Of a stretch of DNA of 64,000 nt, positions 1 to 11,969 are shown in pieces. Each line of letters opens with the position of its first letter. Positions within the stretch are counted from its first letter, which is position 1. A program made the position numbers and the translations under genes. Below the pieces are notes generated by a model. The model was not told the origin of the DNA and ran no database searches. It was given only the letters and a program-made list of their open reading frames with translations. Where the stretch lies: the NCBI GenBank assembly GCA_012274445.1, contig JAAROD010000004.1:1178001-1242000 (forward strand), read 5' to 3'. The DNA comes from Sclerotiophoma versabilis (Eukaryota; Ascomycota; Dothideomycetes; Pleosporales; Didymellaceae).

Positions 1-3000
1 TAAAATAGCTAAGTTAGAAGAACTAGATCTTATAAAGAAGATAGATTATCTAGCAGTATTAATAGGTATATATGCCTTACCTATAACCTAGGCTACTCTT
101 AGGCTTATTAAGAAGTCTATTATAAACTATAGTACCTCTATACTAATTAGTAGCAGTTTATAAGGTATATTAGAGGTTTCTATATATTTTCTAATTCTAG
201 GTAACCTAACTACTTAACTAGGTATTAAATACGCTTCTTAGTTCTCTAATATATTATTATTTTTTTAACTTCTTACTTATTATTGCTGTTAGCTTAGTAG
301 TAGAAGTCTCTCTAGATTAGTATTCTTAAATTAGCAGGTTCTAATAGTAAGATATAGAATACTAGATAGATCTTTACATCCTTAGGTAGCTTAAGTTAAT
401 AGTTAACTAGGCTAATTTGTTTAGAAATAAAAAATAGTCTAACTTTAACCTTATTTAGTTTTTTTATTACTCTTTATATTCTAAGATTTTTTATAAGAAG
501 ATAGACCTTATCTCTTTCTTTTAGCTAAGGTACTATTTTTTATTTCTAGTTAATATATAAAATAGCTTGTTTCTAAGCTTATATAATGTTTTTAAGTAAT
601 TTCTAGTATACTTTCTTTAGTCTAACTACTAAAGCTATTACTAATTCTGTCTAAATAGAGTAATTAAGAGATTAAGTAAAGAGATTTAGGTGTCTCCTAT
701 AGTTTGCAAAGAATAGCGTTGTACCTATTACTTCTAATACCTTATTATTATATATAATTTATGCTATAGGTAATAGTAAAACCTAGTTATCTTATTTCTA
801 GTTACTATAGATCTAAAGGTATATTTCTATAGTCTAATTTATTCTTTCTATCTATCTATCTATTTATAGATAATAGGCTGTAGATAACTTTTTTCTAGTA
901 CCTAATATAGTAAGTATTATAGTCTAATAGTTTAATATAAAAAGCTTATCTCTATTACTAATAATTAATTTAGGTATTCTATAGTAGTAAATAATCTAGT
1001 TAATAAATACTATAGCTAGCTGCTGCGCAGTGTAGCTGTGTCTAAATAGTATTATTTTAGTATACTTAGTAAATTAATCTACTATAATAAAGATTAAGTT
1101 ATAGGTATATTCTATAATAGGGTTCCTAGAGAGTAGTAGCTATATAATAAAATCTATTATAATATTTATTTATAGTGCTGTTAGTAGCTCTATTACTTAT
1201 GCTTTTCTATACTTAGTATATATACTATACTTATTCTGCTAGTACTATATATAGTTTCTAAAAAACTTAGTAACCTTATTCTTTATATTAGAAAACTTAT
1301 AGTATTACTTAATAAGTTCTATAGTATAAGTAATACTAGAGTGTCTATATAGTATATTATTATAATATCTTAAGATAACTTCCTTTTAAAGTTTCTTTAG
1401 TACTTACTCTAGAATGTGTTGTTTCTGCTAAACTTGTATTACTAAATTAAGCTGCTATAATAGTCCTAATAACTTATCCTTATTAACTCTAAGAATAGTA
1501 AACTTATTAATTATCTTTTTACCTATAAGGTTATAGTGTTAGCTAAGTATATCTACTCTACTATTTTCCTTTCCTAGTATGTATAGGATCTTAAACTTAT
1601 ACTAACTAAGTATTTCTAACTAGCGTACTTATTATTAGTTTAGAACCTTAGTAGTAGTAAAATATACTAAGTTCTTATAATCTGTACAAATAGTAAGTTC
1701 TAAGTAGCTTTCTGCATATACTCTCTAATACTATAGTATATTAATAATAGCTATAAGCTTCTTATTATATATATTATATTATTCTTCTAGTGCTATAAAC
1801 TTTCTTAAGTAGTAGGTAATTAGGTACTATTAACTATTTTATTCTTAAGTAATATATACTTCTAATACTAAATCTAAGGTATCTATCTTAAGGCGCGTAG
1901 TTTTACTACTTCTAAATATAATTAGTGTAGGAGGCTCTATATATACCTGCTTAAGTAATTAGAAAGTATCCTTTTATACTTACTTTTACTTAAAGAGTAT
2001 ATTCTTCTATATAAGTCTTATAAGCAGTAAGGCCTTTATAGAGTAGTTCTTAATAAAGTATTAGTTAAAGTTAATAAACCTAAGAAATTCTTAAATTTTC
2101 TTAACTATAGTAGGTGTTAGCTAATCCTTTATAACCTAGATTTTCTTTTTACTTATCTTAACTCTATATCTTCCTATAATATAGCTAAGAAACTTTACTT
2201 CTTCTTTATACTATTTACACTTCTCTAGCTTTAGCCTAAGGTCTGCTATTACTAAGTATTCTAATACTTATTATATATAGACCTTATATTCTTCTAGTAT
2301 CTTACTATACACTAGGATATTATTAAGGTATACTACTACTATAATATCTAGGTGTGCTTGCAGTATATTATTAATTAGAGCCTAATATACTGCTAGTATA
2401 TTAGTTAGCCTAAATAGTATAACTATATACTTATAGTAACTATAACAGGTTCTAAATACTATCTGCTATTCTTTACCTTTCTTTATGCGTATAAGGTTAT
2501 ATACTCTGCGTAAGTTAAAGGTAGTAAAGAACTTTACTTCTAATAGCTAGTCTTATAACTTAGATATATTAGGTAGTAGATAATAATTCTTAATAGTAAT
2601 ATTATTTAACTTCTAGTAGTTAACGCAAAGCCTTAGCTTACTATCTTTCTTTAGTATAAATAGAATAGGGAATTCTGCTAGAGATTTAGATTTTCTAATA
2701 AATTCTTTTATAAGGTTCTCCTTAATATACTTACATAGTATCTTAAGCTCTTTCTTAGATAACTAGTATATAGGCCTAAAGAGTAGTTCTTTCTCTTCCT
2801 TAAGTTTAATCTTATAATCCTAAGGTTAATACTTAGGTAGCGCTTTTATAGATAACTCTTCTTTAAATATCTAGGTGTACTATCTATATATATCTAGTAT
2901 ACTAGAAGGTATACTCTTATTCTTCTTAACTATTATAGAGGGGCTTTCTTTATCTATATAGTTAACTGCTCTATCTTAGCACGTCTTATATGTTAAAGAA

Positions 3001-5992
3001 ATATTATTAATCTTCTTCTTATCTACTAGCTGCAATATACGCTGCGTAGGCTCTAATATATTAGTACTATATTTATATTATTTTAATAACAGTCTTTCTT
3101 ATATCTAGTCTATCTTTATATTATACTTTTATAACTAGAGAAGTCTTAGTGTAATATTATATATAGCCTTTATAAAGACGTTTAGAGTTAATTTCTTATA
3201 GTGCCCCTATATTTCTAGAGGGGCTACTATTACTTTGTATATAATATACAGCTCTTCTAGTATTAATTCTCTATTAGCTACTTAGAGTAAATAGGTGTGT
3301 TTCTTTATGCGTAGTATAAGGCCTACTTAGTATATTACTATCTAGAATATATAGTTTACCTATGCTTCTAAGTCTAAGAGTGCTAATAGTACTACTCTAT
3401 TTAACTTGATAGGTAGTCTAATAAGTAAGCTATCTCTAATAGTGTTAAGAGATTGCTTAGTACAGCACTCTTCTAGTGCTTACTTAAAAAAGTCTCCTTA
3501 TTACTAAATCTATAGATAATCTTACTGCCTTTATACAGCTTATAGTTTAGGTTAAGGTAATACTACTAATATAGATTATAGCAGGAGCTATTAATAACTA
3601 ATTATATGTATATAATTATCTAATAATTATCTATACCTAGAAAGTACATCTTAAAACACTTATTATAGAGGTGCATTTCGCATATATTATTCTTATAATT
3701 ATACTATTATTTTCTGTATATAGTACTAGGAGTTAGAAACTATCTCTTTCTTAGATTTTTTAATTTATATATATAATAGGCGTTATACACGTATACTGTC
3801 TATAATAGTTTTCTATAATTTAGATTCTAGTAGTTTAAAGCATAGTCTAGTTATAAGTTTAGACGTAACACTAGCTTTCTATTAAAGTTAGGCTTATTCC
3901 TACTTTAGTTATTTTTTATTTATTACTTAAGTTTCTATTATATAGCGTAGTTGCTAGCACTAAGCTTATTAAACTTATATTTCTACTAATCTTATTAGGA
4001 CTTATTAAGGTTGTTAACCTATTATTATTCTATATAAGTCTAGAGTGCTATTTATTATAGTCTCTTATTAATACTTTTAGTAATCTGTTTATAGTTTGCT
4101 TAAAAGGTATTATTATTATCTTAGAATTCTTAACGTGCTAATTCTACTTTAGTATACTTATTAAATTTGCGCATGTTTATATTATACTAACTTTCTTTAG
4201 TATTAAAGGCGTAGGTAATACCTCTATCTACTTCTTATCTAGTAGTGTTATGTAGGTATTAGAATATTATAGGCTGCTTATACCTACGCACTTTTAGTCT
4301 TTATTTATATACTTATCCTATCTATTCTAATAGTTATTCTATTAGGTTCTGTAGATACTTCTACTATTTATCTAATGTCTAGTATAGTATAGGTGCTTAG
4401 CTGCAGATATCTTATATATTTTTATTAGATAGTATAATATAATTATTATTAGATCTAGTCTTAAGGTCTTCTATAAGACGTCCTATATTATTAGTAAGAA
4501 TTTTCTATTTATTACTAGTATCTATATCTCTATAGGTAAGTATGTTAAGTTATTAAACTACTTTATTCTTTAATTAATAATCTTTAGTATAGTAGCCCTG
4601 CTTACTACAGCTATAATAAGTTATACTAGACTTATCCTTATTATAACTACTCTTTTTCTTATTCTATTATCCTAGTAGCAGTCTCTTGTTAAGGTTTAAG
4701 AGGTCTATAGCTTCTAGTCTAAAGTATCTACTCTATATAATATTATAGATGCGTTAACTAGTATTAGACTAGTAGTAGTTATGTCCTCTTTAGTTTTCTT
4801 AGTGCAGGTTGTTATTATACTACTAGCTTTATAGTTATAAGTAGTTATTTATATTACCTATAACTTATACTTATAGATTCTTCTCTAACTCTAAGTAAAG
4901 CTTATAGAGATAAATATTAATATTAATAGCTTTATTCTCTAAGTCTTTAAGGCTTTTAATTACTACACTAGTACGCATAAGTTCTTTCTTAACCTTAGGC
5001 TTTAGCCTCTGCCTAAATATAGTTATTAGTGCAGTATTATCCTAGTTAGTGTTATAAGTAATAGCTTAAAAATTAGTAGTATAGTCTGTAACTAATATAG
5101 TCTACTAAATAGTTTAGATATTATATCTAGCTATAATAGGTTTATTAATAACTCTAAAAATCTATTAGATCTTAGTTTTAAATTCTGTAAAGTTATTAAG
5201 CTATATATTATTCTTAAGGGAAGTAGTCTTACTTATCTTTTTCTAAATAAAGGGTTAAATCTACTTAAAGGCTTTACTACGCATATACAATGCAGCTAGC
5301 TTAACCTTGTTTTCTTCTTTAATAAATGCACCTTAAAAGGTAAAGAATAAATTAAACTAAAGAAGCTAATTCTTAAGCTTAGAACGGTTTCTATTATAGA
5401 GGTTAGGTTTAGCAACCTTAAGGCTAGCTAAGTTACACGTATTAGTAGAGTTACTAGGGGTAGTATAATCTTCTAATATGTTGCTTATATTAGAGGTGTT
5501 TAAAATATTAAAGTTATACTTTTAGTTAAAGACTATAAGTACTAATTCTATTAGTTCTTAGGTATAAACAGCGCGCAGAAGATTAGGTTAGGTTGTTACC
5601 TAGTAAAACACTATAATAATAGAGGTTAATAATAAGTAGTATAGAGTAGACTATCTAGCTTAAGAGTTAGGTTAAGATTCTAAAGATAAACTTAATTAAT
5701 AAGGTTAAATATAAACTATAAGAGTTGTATTCCTACTAACTATATACTTACTAGGAGATAATACTTATTAATAAGTAACTAGAGTTAGTCTAATAAGATA
5801 TATAGCGTTGCTTATTAATAAGCAATAATATATAATACTTACTAATAAGTAAGTTATATATATTATGCTTATTAATAAGCATGTTATATAACTGTATAAA
5901 GAGATTCTTCTTAGCTCTACTCTAGCTTATAGGTAAGAGCTCTAGTTAGCTACTTAATTACTATACTACTTTATCTGCATAGGATTATAACA
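1..5992 (-). mobile_element. Ty3/gypsy chromovirus A, RIP-degraded, runs off the left edge
   Basis: Read on the minus strand, this is an LTR retrotransposon in the order LTR (5506-5992), gag, pol, with no open frame left. Diagnostic relics are: a CCHC zinc knuckle near 4581-4625 with Cys changed to Tyr; a reverse transcriptase active site near 2310-2340 reading VVVYLNNILVY, where YLDD is expected; an integrase relic near 841-890 matching STAYHPQTDGQTER with the Gln codons now TAG or TAA; and a chromodomain relic near 160-240 of the type YLVKW..Y....TWEP. CA and TG dinucleotides are nearly absent and TA is in excess, the mark of RIP. Position 1 aligns with 7261 of element B, whose LTR starts 439 bp later, so the 3' LTR of A should lie about 440 bp beyond the window. 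The family is secure; internal gene borders are not. Confidence 0.9.
5506..5992 (-). repeat. 5' LTR of element A
   Basis: On the minus strand it begins TGTTATAATCC at 5992 and ends about 487 bp later at a TA that was probably CA before RIP. It aligns over its full length, in inverted orientation, with the LTR at 7700-8187. The base next to its outer end (5993) is already integrase sequence of element B, which fixes the insertion point. It carries four copies or near copies of the 12-bp palindrome CTTATTAATAAG. Confidence 0.88.
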
Positions 5993-7699
5993 GTTTATTA
6001 GAAACTATATATAGTACTAATAGAATAAGTATAGTATATATATAAAGTATAAAGAAGTATAAGTAGTAGAGCTACCTATAGTACTATAAATAAATATTAA
6101 AATAGACTTTATTATACAGCTGCTACTCTCTAAGAACTCTATTATAGAATATACCTATAACTTAATCTTTATTATAGTAGACTAATTTACTAAGTATACT
6201 AAAATAATACTATTTTAACTTAGCTATACTATATAATAGTTAGCTATAGTATTAATTAATTAGATTATTAACTACTATAGAATACCTAAATTAATTATTA
6301 GTAATAGAGATAAACTTTTTATATTAAACTATTAGACTATAATACTTACTATACTAGGTACTAAAAGAAAGCTATTTACAGCCTATTATCTATAGATAGA
6401 TAGATAGATAGAAAGAATAAATTAAACTATAGAAATATACTTATAGATTTATAGTAACTAGAAACAGAATAACTAGGTTTTACTATTACCTATAGTATAA
6501 ATTATATATAATAATAAGTTATTAGAAGTAATAGGTATAATACTATTCTTTATAAACTATAGAAGATACCTAAATCTCTTTACTTAATTTCTTAATTACT
6601 CTATTTAAGTAGAATTAGTAATACCTTTAGTAGTTTAACTAAAGGAAGTATACTAAAAATTACTAAAAAATATTATATAAGCTTAAGAATAACCTATTTC
6701 TATATATTAACTAGAAATAAAAAATAGTACCTTAGCTAAAAAAAAGAAATAAGGTCTTTCTTCTTATGAAAAATCTTAGAATATATAAAGTAATAAAAAA
6801 ACTAGATAAGGTTAAGGTTAGACTATTTTTTATTTCTAAGTAAGTTAGCCTAGTTAACTATTAACTTAAGCTACCTAAGAATATAAAGATCTATCTAGTA
6901 TTCTATATCTTACTATTAGAACCTACTAACTAAAGAATACTAATCTAGAAAGACTTCTACTACTAAGCTAATAGTAATAATAAGTAAAAAGTTAAAAAAA
7001 TAATAATATATTAGAGAACTAAGAAAGGTATTTAATACCTAGTTAAGTAGTTAGAATACCTAGAATTAGAAAATATATAGAAACCTCTAATATACTTTAT
7101 AAACTACTACTAATTAGTATAAAAGTACTATAATTTATAATAAACTTCTTAATAAGCTTAAGAGTAGCCTAGGTTATAAGTAAGGTATATATACCTATTA
7201 ATACTGCTACATAATCTATATTCTTAGTAAGATCTAGTTCTTCTAACTTAGCTATCTTATTTACTATATATAGCGTCTTTTACTATATATAATTCTTAGC
7301 TTATTTTAGAATCCTTTTATTTTATAATAACTATGTAATAATAGTTACTAATAAAGTCTTATTCTCTTCTACCTTCTTTTTATAATCTTTATAAGTATAA
7401 TCTAGTAACTTCTATAATATATTAATATAAGGCTTTCTAGCCTTAGTATACTTAGTATATTTTAGATACTATATAGTATTTAGTATAATATAGTACTTAT
7501 AGCCTTTAAAGAAATAGTAGTTATAGAGAACTTTAGTAGAAGTAATAGCTTAATAAATTTCTAAACTAAGTTAAAGGTTATAGGTATAAGAAGATATCTT
7601 AATATACTAGTTACTAGATATAGAAATAAGCTTAGTTTTATATAAGCCTAGATTCTAGTTATATAGTTTAAGAATAAATCTAAAGAAGAAGAAGGATAG

Positions 7700-8187
7700 T
7701 ATTATAATCTTATATAGATAAAGCAGTATAGTAATTAAGTAGCTAACTAGAGCTCTTACCTACAAGCTAGGGTAGAGTTAGAAAGAATCTCTCTTTATAT
7801 AGTTATATAATATACTTATTAATAAGTATAATATATATAACGTGCTTATTAATAAGTATTATATATTATTACTTATTAATAAGTAACGCTATGTATCTTA
7901 TTAGACTAACTCTAGTTACTTATTAATAAGTATTATCTTCTAGTAAGTATATAGCATATAGGAATATAATTCTTATAGTTTGTGTTTAACCTTGTTAATT
8001 AAGTTTGTCTTTAGAATCTCAACCTAACTCTTAAGCTAGATAGTTTACTCTATACTACTTATTGTTACCCTCTATTGTTACGGTGTTTTACTAGGCAATA
8101 ACTCAACCCAATCTACTGCGCGCCGTTCATACCTGAGAACCAACAGAACCAGTGCTTACGGTCTTTAACTAAAGTACGACTTCAACA
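7700..8187 (+). repeat. 3' LTR of element B
   Basis: Begins TATTATAATCT (TG degraded to TA) and ends ACTTCAACA, giving about 488 bp. It is the inverted partner of 5506-5992. It is clearly less mutated at its 3' end, where CA and TG dinucleotides persist from about 8080. The same 3' end is shared with the LTR at 11510-11969. Confidence 0.85.
7814..7931. repeat. Four spaced CTTATTAATAAG palindromes in the LTR
   Basis: Copies lie at 7814-7827, 7844-7857, 7871-7884 and 7918-7931, each a perfect 12-bp palindrome with one or two flanking bases. The mirror set in the other LTR is at 5763-5776, 5810-5823, 5837-5850 (one base changed) and 5867-5880. Start-to-start spacings of 30, 27 and 47 are kept in both LTRs, so the array predates the two insertions. 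It could be a transcription factor array in U3, but its role is unknown. Confidence 0.75.
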
Positions 8188-8498
8188 GTTAGTTAACGCG
8201 TGAATTAATAGCTGGGGCTAATACAAGGAGAAGCCGGCAGATCCGGCACACGTTAATGTGTACTAAGGGATGAGATGAACGATATACGGCAGTACATTCC
8301 TTAGCCAGTGTTACTACCGAAATGAAGAAAAAGTGGAAATGAGGAAAAGTTATGTCATTACCTTTAGCCATACAGCGAACGGGTAGCAGATCCCCCGCTT
8401 TAATCTCCGCTTTAATATAGATGATACCTTAACTTAGTGCCTGAGTACTAGAGGTTCACAAAGAGATTGTCGGAGACGCTAACTTAGCACATGAGATG

Positions 8499-8783
8499 GT
8501 GTTAATATGCGAAGAAGCGCGCCCGCGAGACGCAACTTAGGCAGCTGCAAAGCGTGAAATCTGTAAGAGACAGTGTATACAAACAGAGGAGACCTTGAAT
8601 GTTGGTAAGGAAGCTGATTTGGTTGCTGAAAAGGGAGTAGGCAGTCGTGACAACAGCCAAACGCTTGGGAAGAGGGTGCGCAAAGAGAGGCAATGCGGGC
8701 GTTGCGGCAAGATTGGGCACAACTCCCGCACCCTTAAGATTGAAACAGAGGACGCAGATGATAGCAATGCTTCTAAATTGTAG
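8499..8783 (+). pseudogene. Pogo/Fot1-like transposase C-terminal relic
   Basis: A reading frame running through one TAG (near 8538) ends in a Lys/Arg-rich segment followed by QCGRCGKIGHNSRT and an acidic tail. Fungal Tc1/mariner transposases of the pogo/Fot1 group typically end with a Cys-rich knuckle of the form CG.CG..GHN.RTC. The last Cys is Leu here. The DDE catalytic core and both terminal inverted repeats were not found, so this is a fragment. It lies just outside the LTR of element B and is not heavily RIP-mutated. Confidence 0.6.
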
Positions 8784-9521
8784 CATACTGCCCTGAAAAC
8801 TACTTAATCGTATCATTGTGGTGTAGTGTAAAGTTGTCGCGTAGGCGTATTGTTGGTGTTAAGTGGGCAATTCGTTTGTCAAACACATTATTGGTTGAGT
8901 CGTATCGTGTTAAGTGTAGGTTGTTTCGGCGGTGGGTGTCTGCATCACATGACGCTAGGCATTGCTCACACGGACACGGTAGGTTGTTGAAGTTTCGAGC
9001 TTGTTGCAGCGGGCCGTACGACGCACCATCCCTCATGGTAGTGACGTGCTCAGACCACTGGAGTGAGCCGTTAGATCATTTAATTTTGTTTCGATATAAT
9101 TCGGAGCCTGACCTGAACTATTACTTTTTGTTTTCTTCTACCCCAAGCCACACTACTACAATACAATACCCTTATTTCAGCACTTAATATCTCAATGCTG
9201 CAGAGTTTAAAATTGAGACTAAGTCTGGTACAAGCTGGAACACCCTGATCCGCGATTGGTACATTAGGTTGGAGAATGTCAGACTATTATCCCTGCTAGC
9301 CTGGTCCGTGCACGTGGTGTACCGTTATAGTAACTATCGGTTCCTTTAACTCCCCTGGTCTGATCCAGTCCGAATGCAGAAGTTCCCCTTTTACCCCTCA
9401 AAATCTCTTTCCGAGGTGTGAAATATAAAGCATTCAAGTTTCCGCTAACTAGTTAAAAACTCCGGACATTCACCAAGCTACTCTTGATATATTTTACGAA
9501 TACCTTCATCTGCAGATAACT
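8784..9521. other. Non-coding stretch right of the pogo relic
   Basis: No supportable gene. Positions 8800-9190 may be the remaining 3' end of the same DNA transposon, since base composition is moderate and no long frame makes sense. Short ORFs here have no recognisable domain. Confidence 0.4.
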
Positions 9522-10098
9522 ATGAGGTACTCTGTAACTCTTGTAGTGCTTGGAGCGGCCTTATCTACAGCAGCCGGGATAGGGCCATTTGCACTCATCA
9601 ATGGTAACAACTTAACTAAAGATACATATGCTATATAAGTGTGGCAACTTCTAATGAAACTTGCTAACGTTAGTAGAGCCATGCCATGCAAATTCTGATT
9701 GCTGGTCAAACAGATGCAATCAGAACCGTTAGTCACCCTACAGAATTAACTAGACTTACTATCCATACACCTGTCCTAATCAATAACTAAATATAGAATC
9801 TAAGTGCGTAGCATGTGGTGGTGGTGTTCCAAACTGGAATAGTAAGTGCTCATAAACGTAGTTAGTGGGGCCTTAATATTAATTCATTTTAGGGGAGTGT
9901 CAGCCTGGTATCACTGGCTCCGGTGATATCTGCTGCTACGGTCAATGCCACCGTAAGTTCCTTTGCGATTATAGAAGTTTAAGTATTAGCTAAAACGAGT
10001 AGCCGATTCCTCTTCAACTACAAAGTTCAGATGCAAGGAAAATCCTGAAAACTAGTGAGGCTGTTTGTTGTTACGCTCATTTTGGTTGCACGAGGTAG
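9522..10098 (+). CDS. Candidate small secreted cysteine-rich protein (four exons)
   Basis: Proposed exons are 9522-9603, 9797-9841, 9893-9952 and 10031-10098, about 84 residues. All three joins use GT-AG and keep frame. The first exon is an almost pure signal peptide (MRYSVTLVVLGAALSTAAG). The remaining exons give a short Cys-rich body with CVACGGG, ECQPG, ICCYGQC and VCCYAHFGC, nine Cys in all. Introns 2 and 3 are 51 and 78 bp with good donors (GTAAGT). Intron 1 is 194 bp and may hide another exon. An alternative without intron 3 reads on to a stop at about 10000, so the C-terminus is uncertain. No family was recognised. Size, signal peptide, cysteines and position beside RIP-mutated repeats fit a fungal effector, but that function is inferred. 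Confidence 0.5.
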
Positions 10099-11509
10099 AA
10101 GATGATCTGGGACAGAGGGACCCTACCAGTGTGTACCAGCTTAAATCTACCACTGCGTCAAGCCGTTGTAACTTAATTAATTCTACCCATAATTTGACAA
10201 AAGGTGCCCCTGCGTAATCGTAAAGTAGGACGTTAGGTATGTGAAGCTGCACTTAAATTCTCTAAAGTAAATTTTATCTCCAATAAAGTGCGCTGAACTC
10301 TCCGCACATTTGCAGGCCAAAGCCAAAACGTGCCTTACGGAAAAGAAGAAGGTAGCTGTTGCCACTATAGGCATGATCTACAGCCAACATAACCGTTATC
10401 TGATGCTAAAGTTTTACAATCTCGTATTGACATTATACCTTTTGCGGCTGATAACTTAATTTTCATCTCCAGCGATTTAAGCGGTATCTTGACACGAGAC
10501 AAAGCAGTTACTCGCAGAATCCCTGGCAAGACGGAGGCGGTCCCGGGTATGCCAGCAAAGCTACAGGTTCTAGATGAGAAGGCACATGTAGAGCGTGCAG
10601 CGGGTGCCTTCCAGCCTAAGCTCGTTAAAGACACTTACGCATAGAAAGAAAGTATGCATGTGAGCGCTGGTGTCAAATCTCTGCGGAATCTGGAAAGCTT
10701 TGTTAAAGTTGCGGAGAAGCATTGATTTACAAAACGGACATGAAATGTAGGCTCGCAAACAGAGCTTCTGCTGGAAAAACGGTTTTCGAGTTGATAACCT
10801 GTACTGTAGTAACTTTATCTCTTGTAAATGGTATATTAAGTGCAGGCGTTTGGCAGCCTTCAGAGATGACATTGGATTCGCAATTCCTTTGGCCGACAGT
10901 GCAATAGCTTCACCAAGCCACATTTCTTACTCTGCTGCTAGGCGTCTCCCTCGAAGCAACTCGACACGGGTTCCAAGTCAAACTAGCCCAGCATAGCCCA
11001 TAGAACAGCTCCTAAAACATCAGTGTCCACTATGTAAGAAGCCGGAAGGTTTACATACCGCAACAATCGAGCCAGCTGTGCACAAGATCCCGTGGCCAAA
11101 AAAGCTGAAAAGCAAGTTTTGGTGCGCTTACTTTTAACGCGCAAGGTGCAGCTTAGGAAGAGGATCTTAGTTAAGAGACTGTTAAGGAAGAAGCAGTTTT
11201 ATTAGCAACTTCAAGAGAGGGATTACGAGTAGACAAGCTTATTAGCGTGCATTCACAGAGATAGTACAGCTCTCTATATAGATCTTATATTTCTAGCAGG
11301 CTCTAAAAGTATTTAGAATATCTAGATAGAGAATCTAAAGATAAAGAAGTATCTCGTCTTCTACAGAGTATCTTAAAGTATGTTTATATTAATACTGGTA
11401 GTGTAAGAACAGAGTGTACGTTCTATAGAACTATACTATAGAATGAATTATACTCCTATATAAAGAGTACTATCTACTATTAGTAACTACTATAATATAT
11501 AAGTAATAC
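10099..11509. other. Decayed sequence, no recognised gene
   Basis: The best plus-strand frame is 10393-10644 (84 codons, no ATG at its start, ending KDTYA). It may be the remains of a longer gene, with further broken frames on both sides. From about 11230 to 11509 the sequence is AT-rich and CA-poor like the RIP-mutated elements, and it directly precedes the LTR at 11510, so it may be the 3' internal end of that element. I could not assign any domain. Confidence 0.35.
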
Positions 11510-11969
11510 TGTTAGGACTTACTAAGAACCGAAGTAAAGATACTAGTAGGTTGGTACACCTGAACCTACTAGAACCAGACACACCGGCCTTAGTGAAAGC
11601 CTTCCTTGCCTTTCACTCTACTTCTTATTCCTTTGTTCCTATAGCATAGCTTACTCCTATAAGTAGGCACCGGCCTAAGGCCTCTAGCAGATCCTTGTCT
11701 GCTATTTTATCAATTTACCTTCATCAACTCCGTTACCAGATCGCTGTCTTTCATGCTTGTGAAGTCCGCCTTACATATTAGCAGACCTTACAACTGAAGT
11801 TCAGTTTTTCTAGATTGTCTACTTTATACTATATATTGTTACCCTCTATTGTTATGTTATTTTACTAGGCAATAACTTAAAACCCTTATAGACATTTCTG
11901 TACCTGTGCTTATCCCTGAGAACTAGTAGAGTAATGCTTACAAGCTTTGTTTGAAGTACGACTCCAACA
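11510..11969 (+). repeat. Solo or 3' LTR of a related gypsy family
   Basis: Starts TGTTAGGACTTAC and ends GACTCCAACA. The last 150 bp or so align with the end of the LTR of element B (shared TTGTTACCCTCTATTGTTA, TTTTACTAGGCAATAACT, CCTGAGAAC and GTACGACT.CAACA). The first 300 bp differ, so it is a different subfamily with a conserved R/U5 part. It shows little RIP. No target-site duplication is visible in the 5 bp on either side. Confidence 0.65.

Larger units (their letters stand above)
5993..8187 (+). mobile_element. 3' part of chromovirus B, interrupted by element A
   Basis: Positions 5993-7261 are the inverted copy of 1-1268 and hold the C-terminal half of the integrase. The STAYHPQTDGQ relic is near 6370-6420 and the chromodomain relic (YLVKW..Y....TWEP) near 7030-7115. 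About 440 bp of non-coding DNA follow, then the 3' LTR at 7700-8187. Nothing of gag, protease or reverse transcriptase is present. The abrupt start exactly at the outer end of the LTR of element A indicates that A inserted into B in reverse orientation. Stops throughout the frame come from C-to-T changes, as in A. Confidence 0.85.

Noticed and set aside
8189..8371. Minus-strand 60-codon ORF beside the LTR of element B
   Set aside because: It has no domain and lies in LTR-adjacent non-coding DNA. It is a chance frame.
11040..11230. Basic stretch (LLTRKVQLRKRILVKRLLRKKQF) resembling part of DUF3435/FluG-type recombinases of Starship elements
   Set aside because: The match is only a pattern of basic and leucine residues over about 25 codons with stops after it. 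No tyrosine recombinase motif is visible, so I do not claim a Starship captain.
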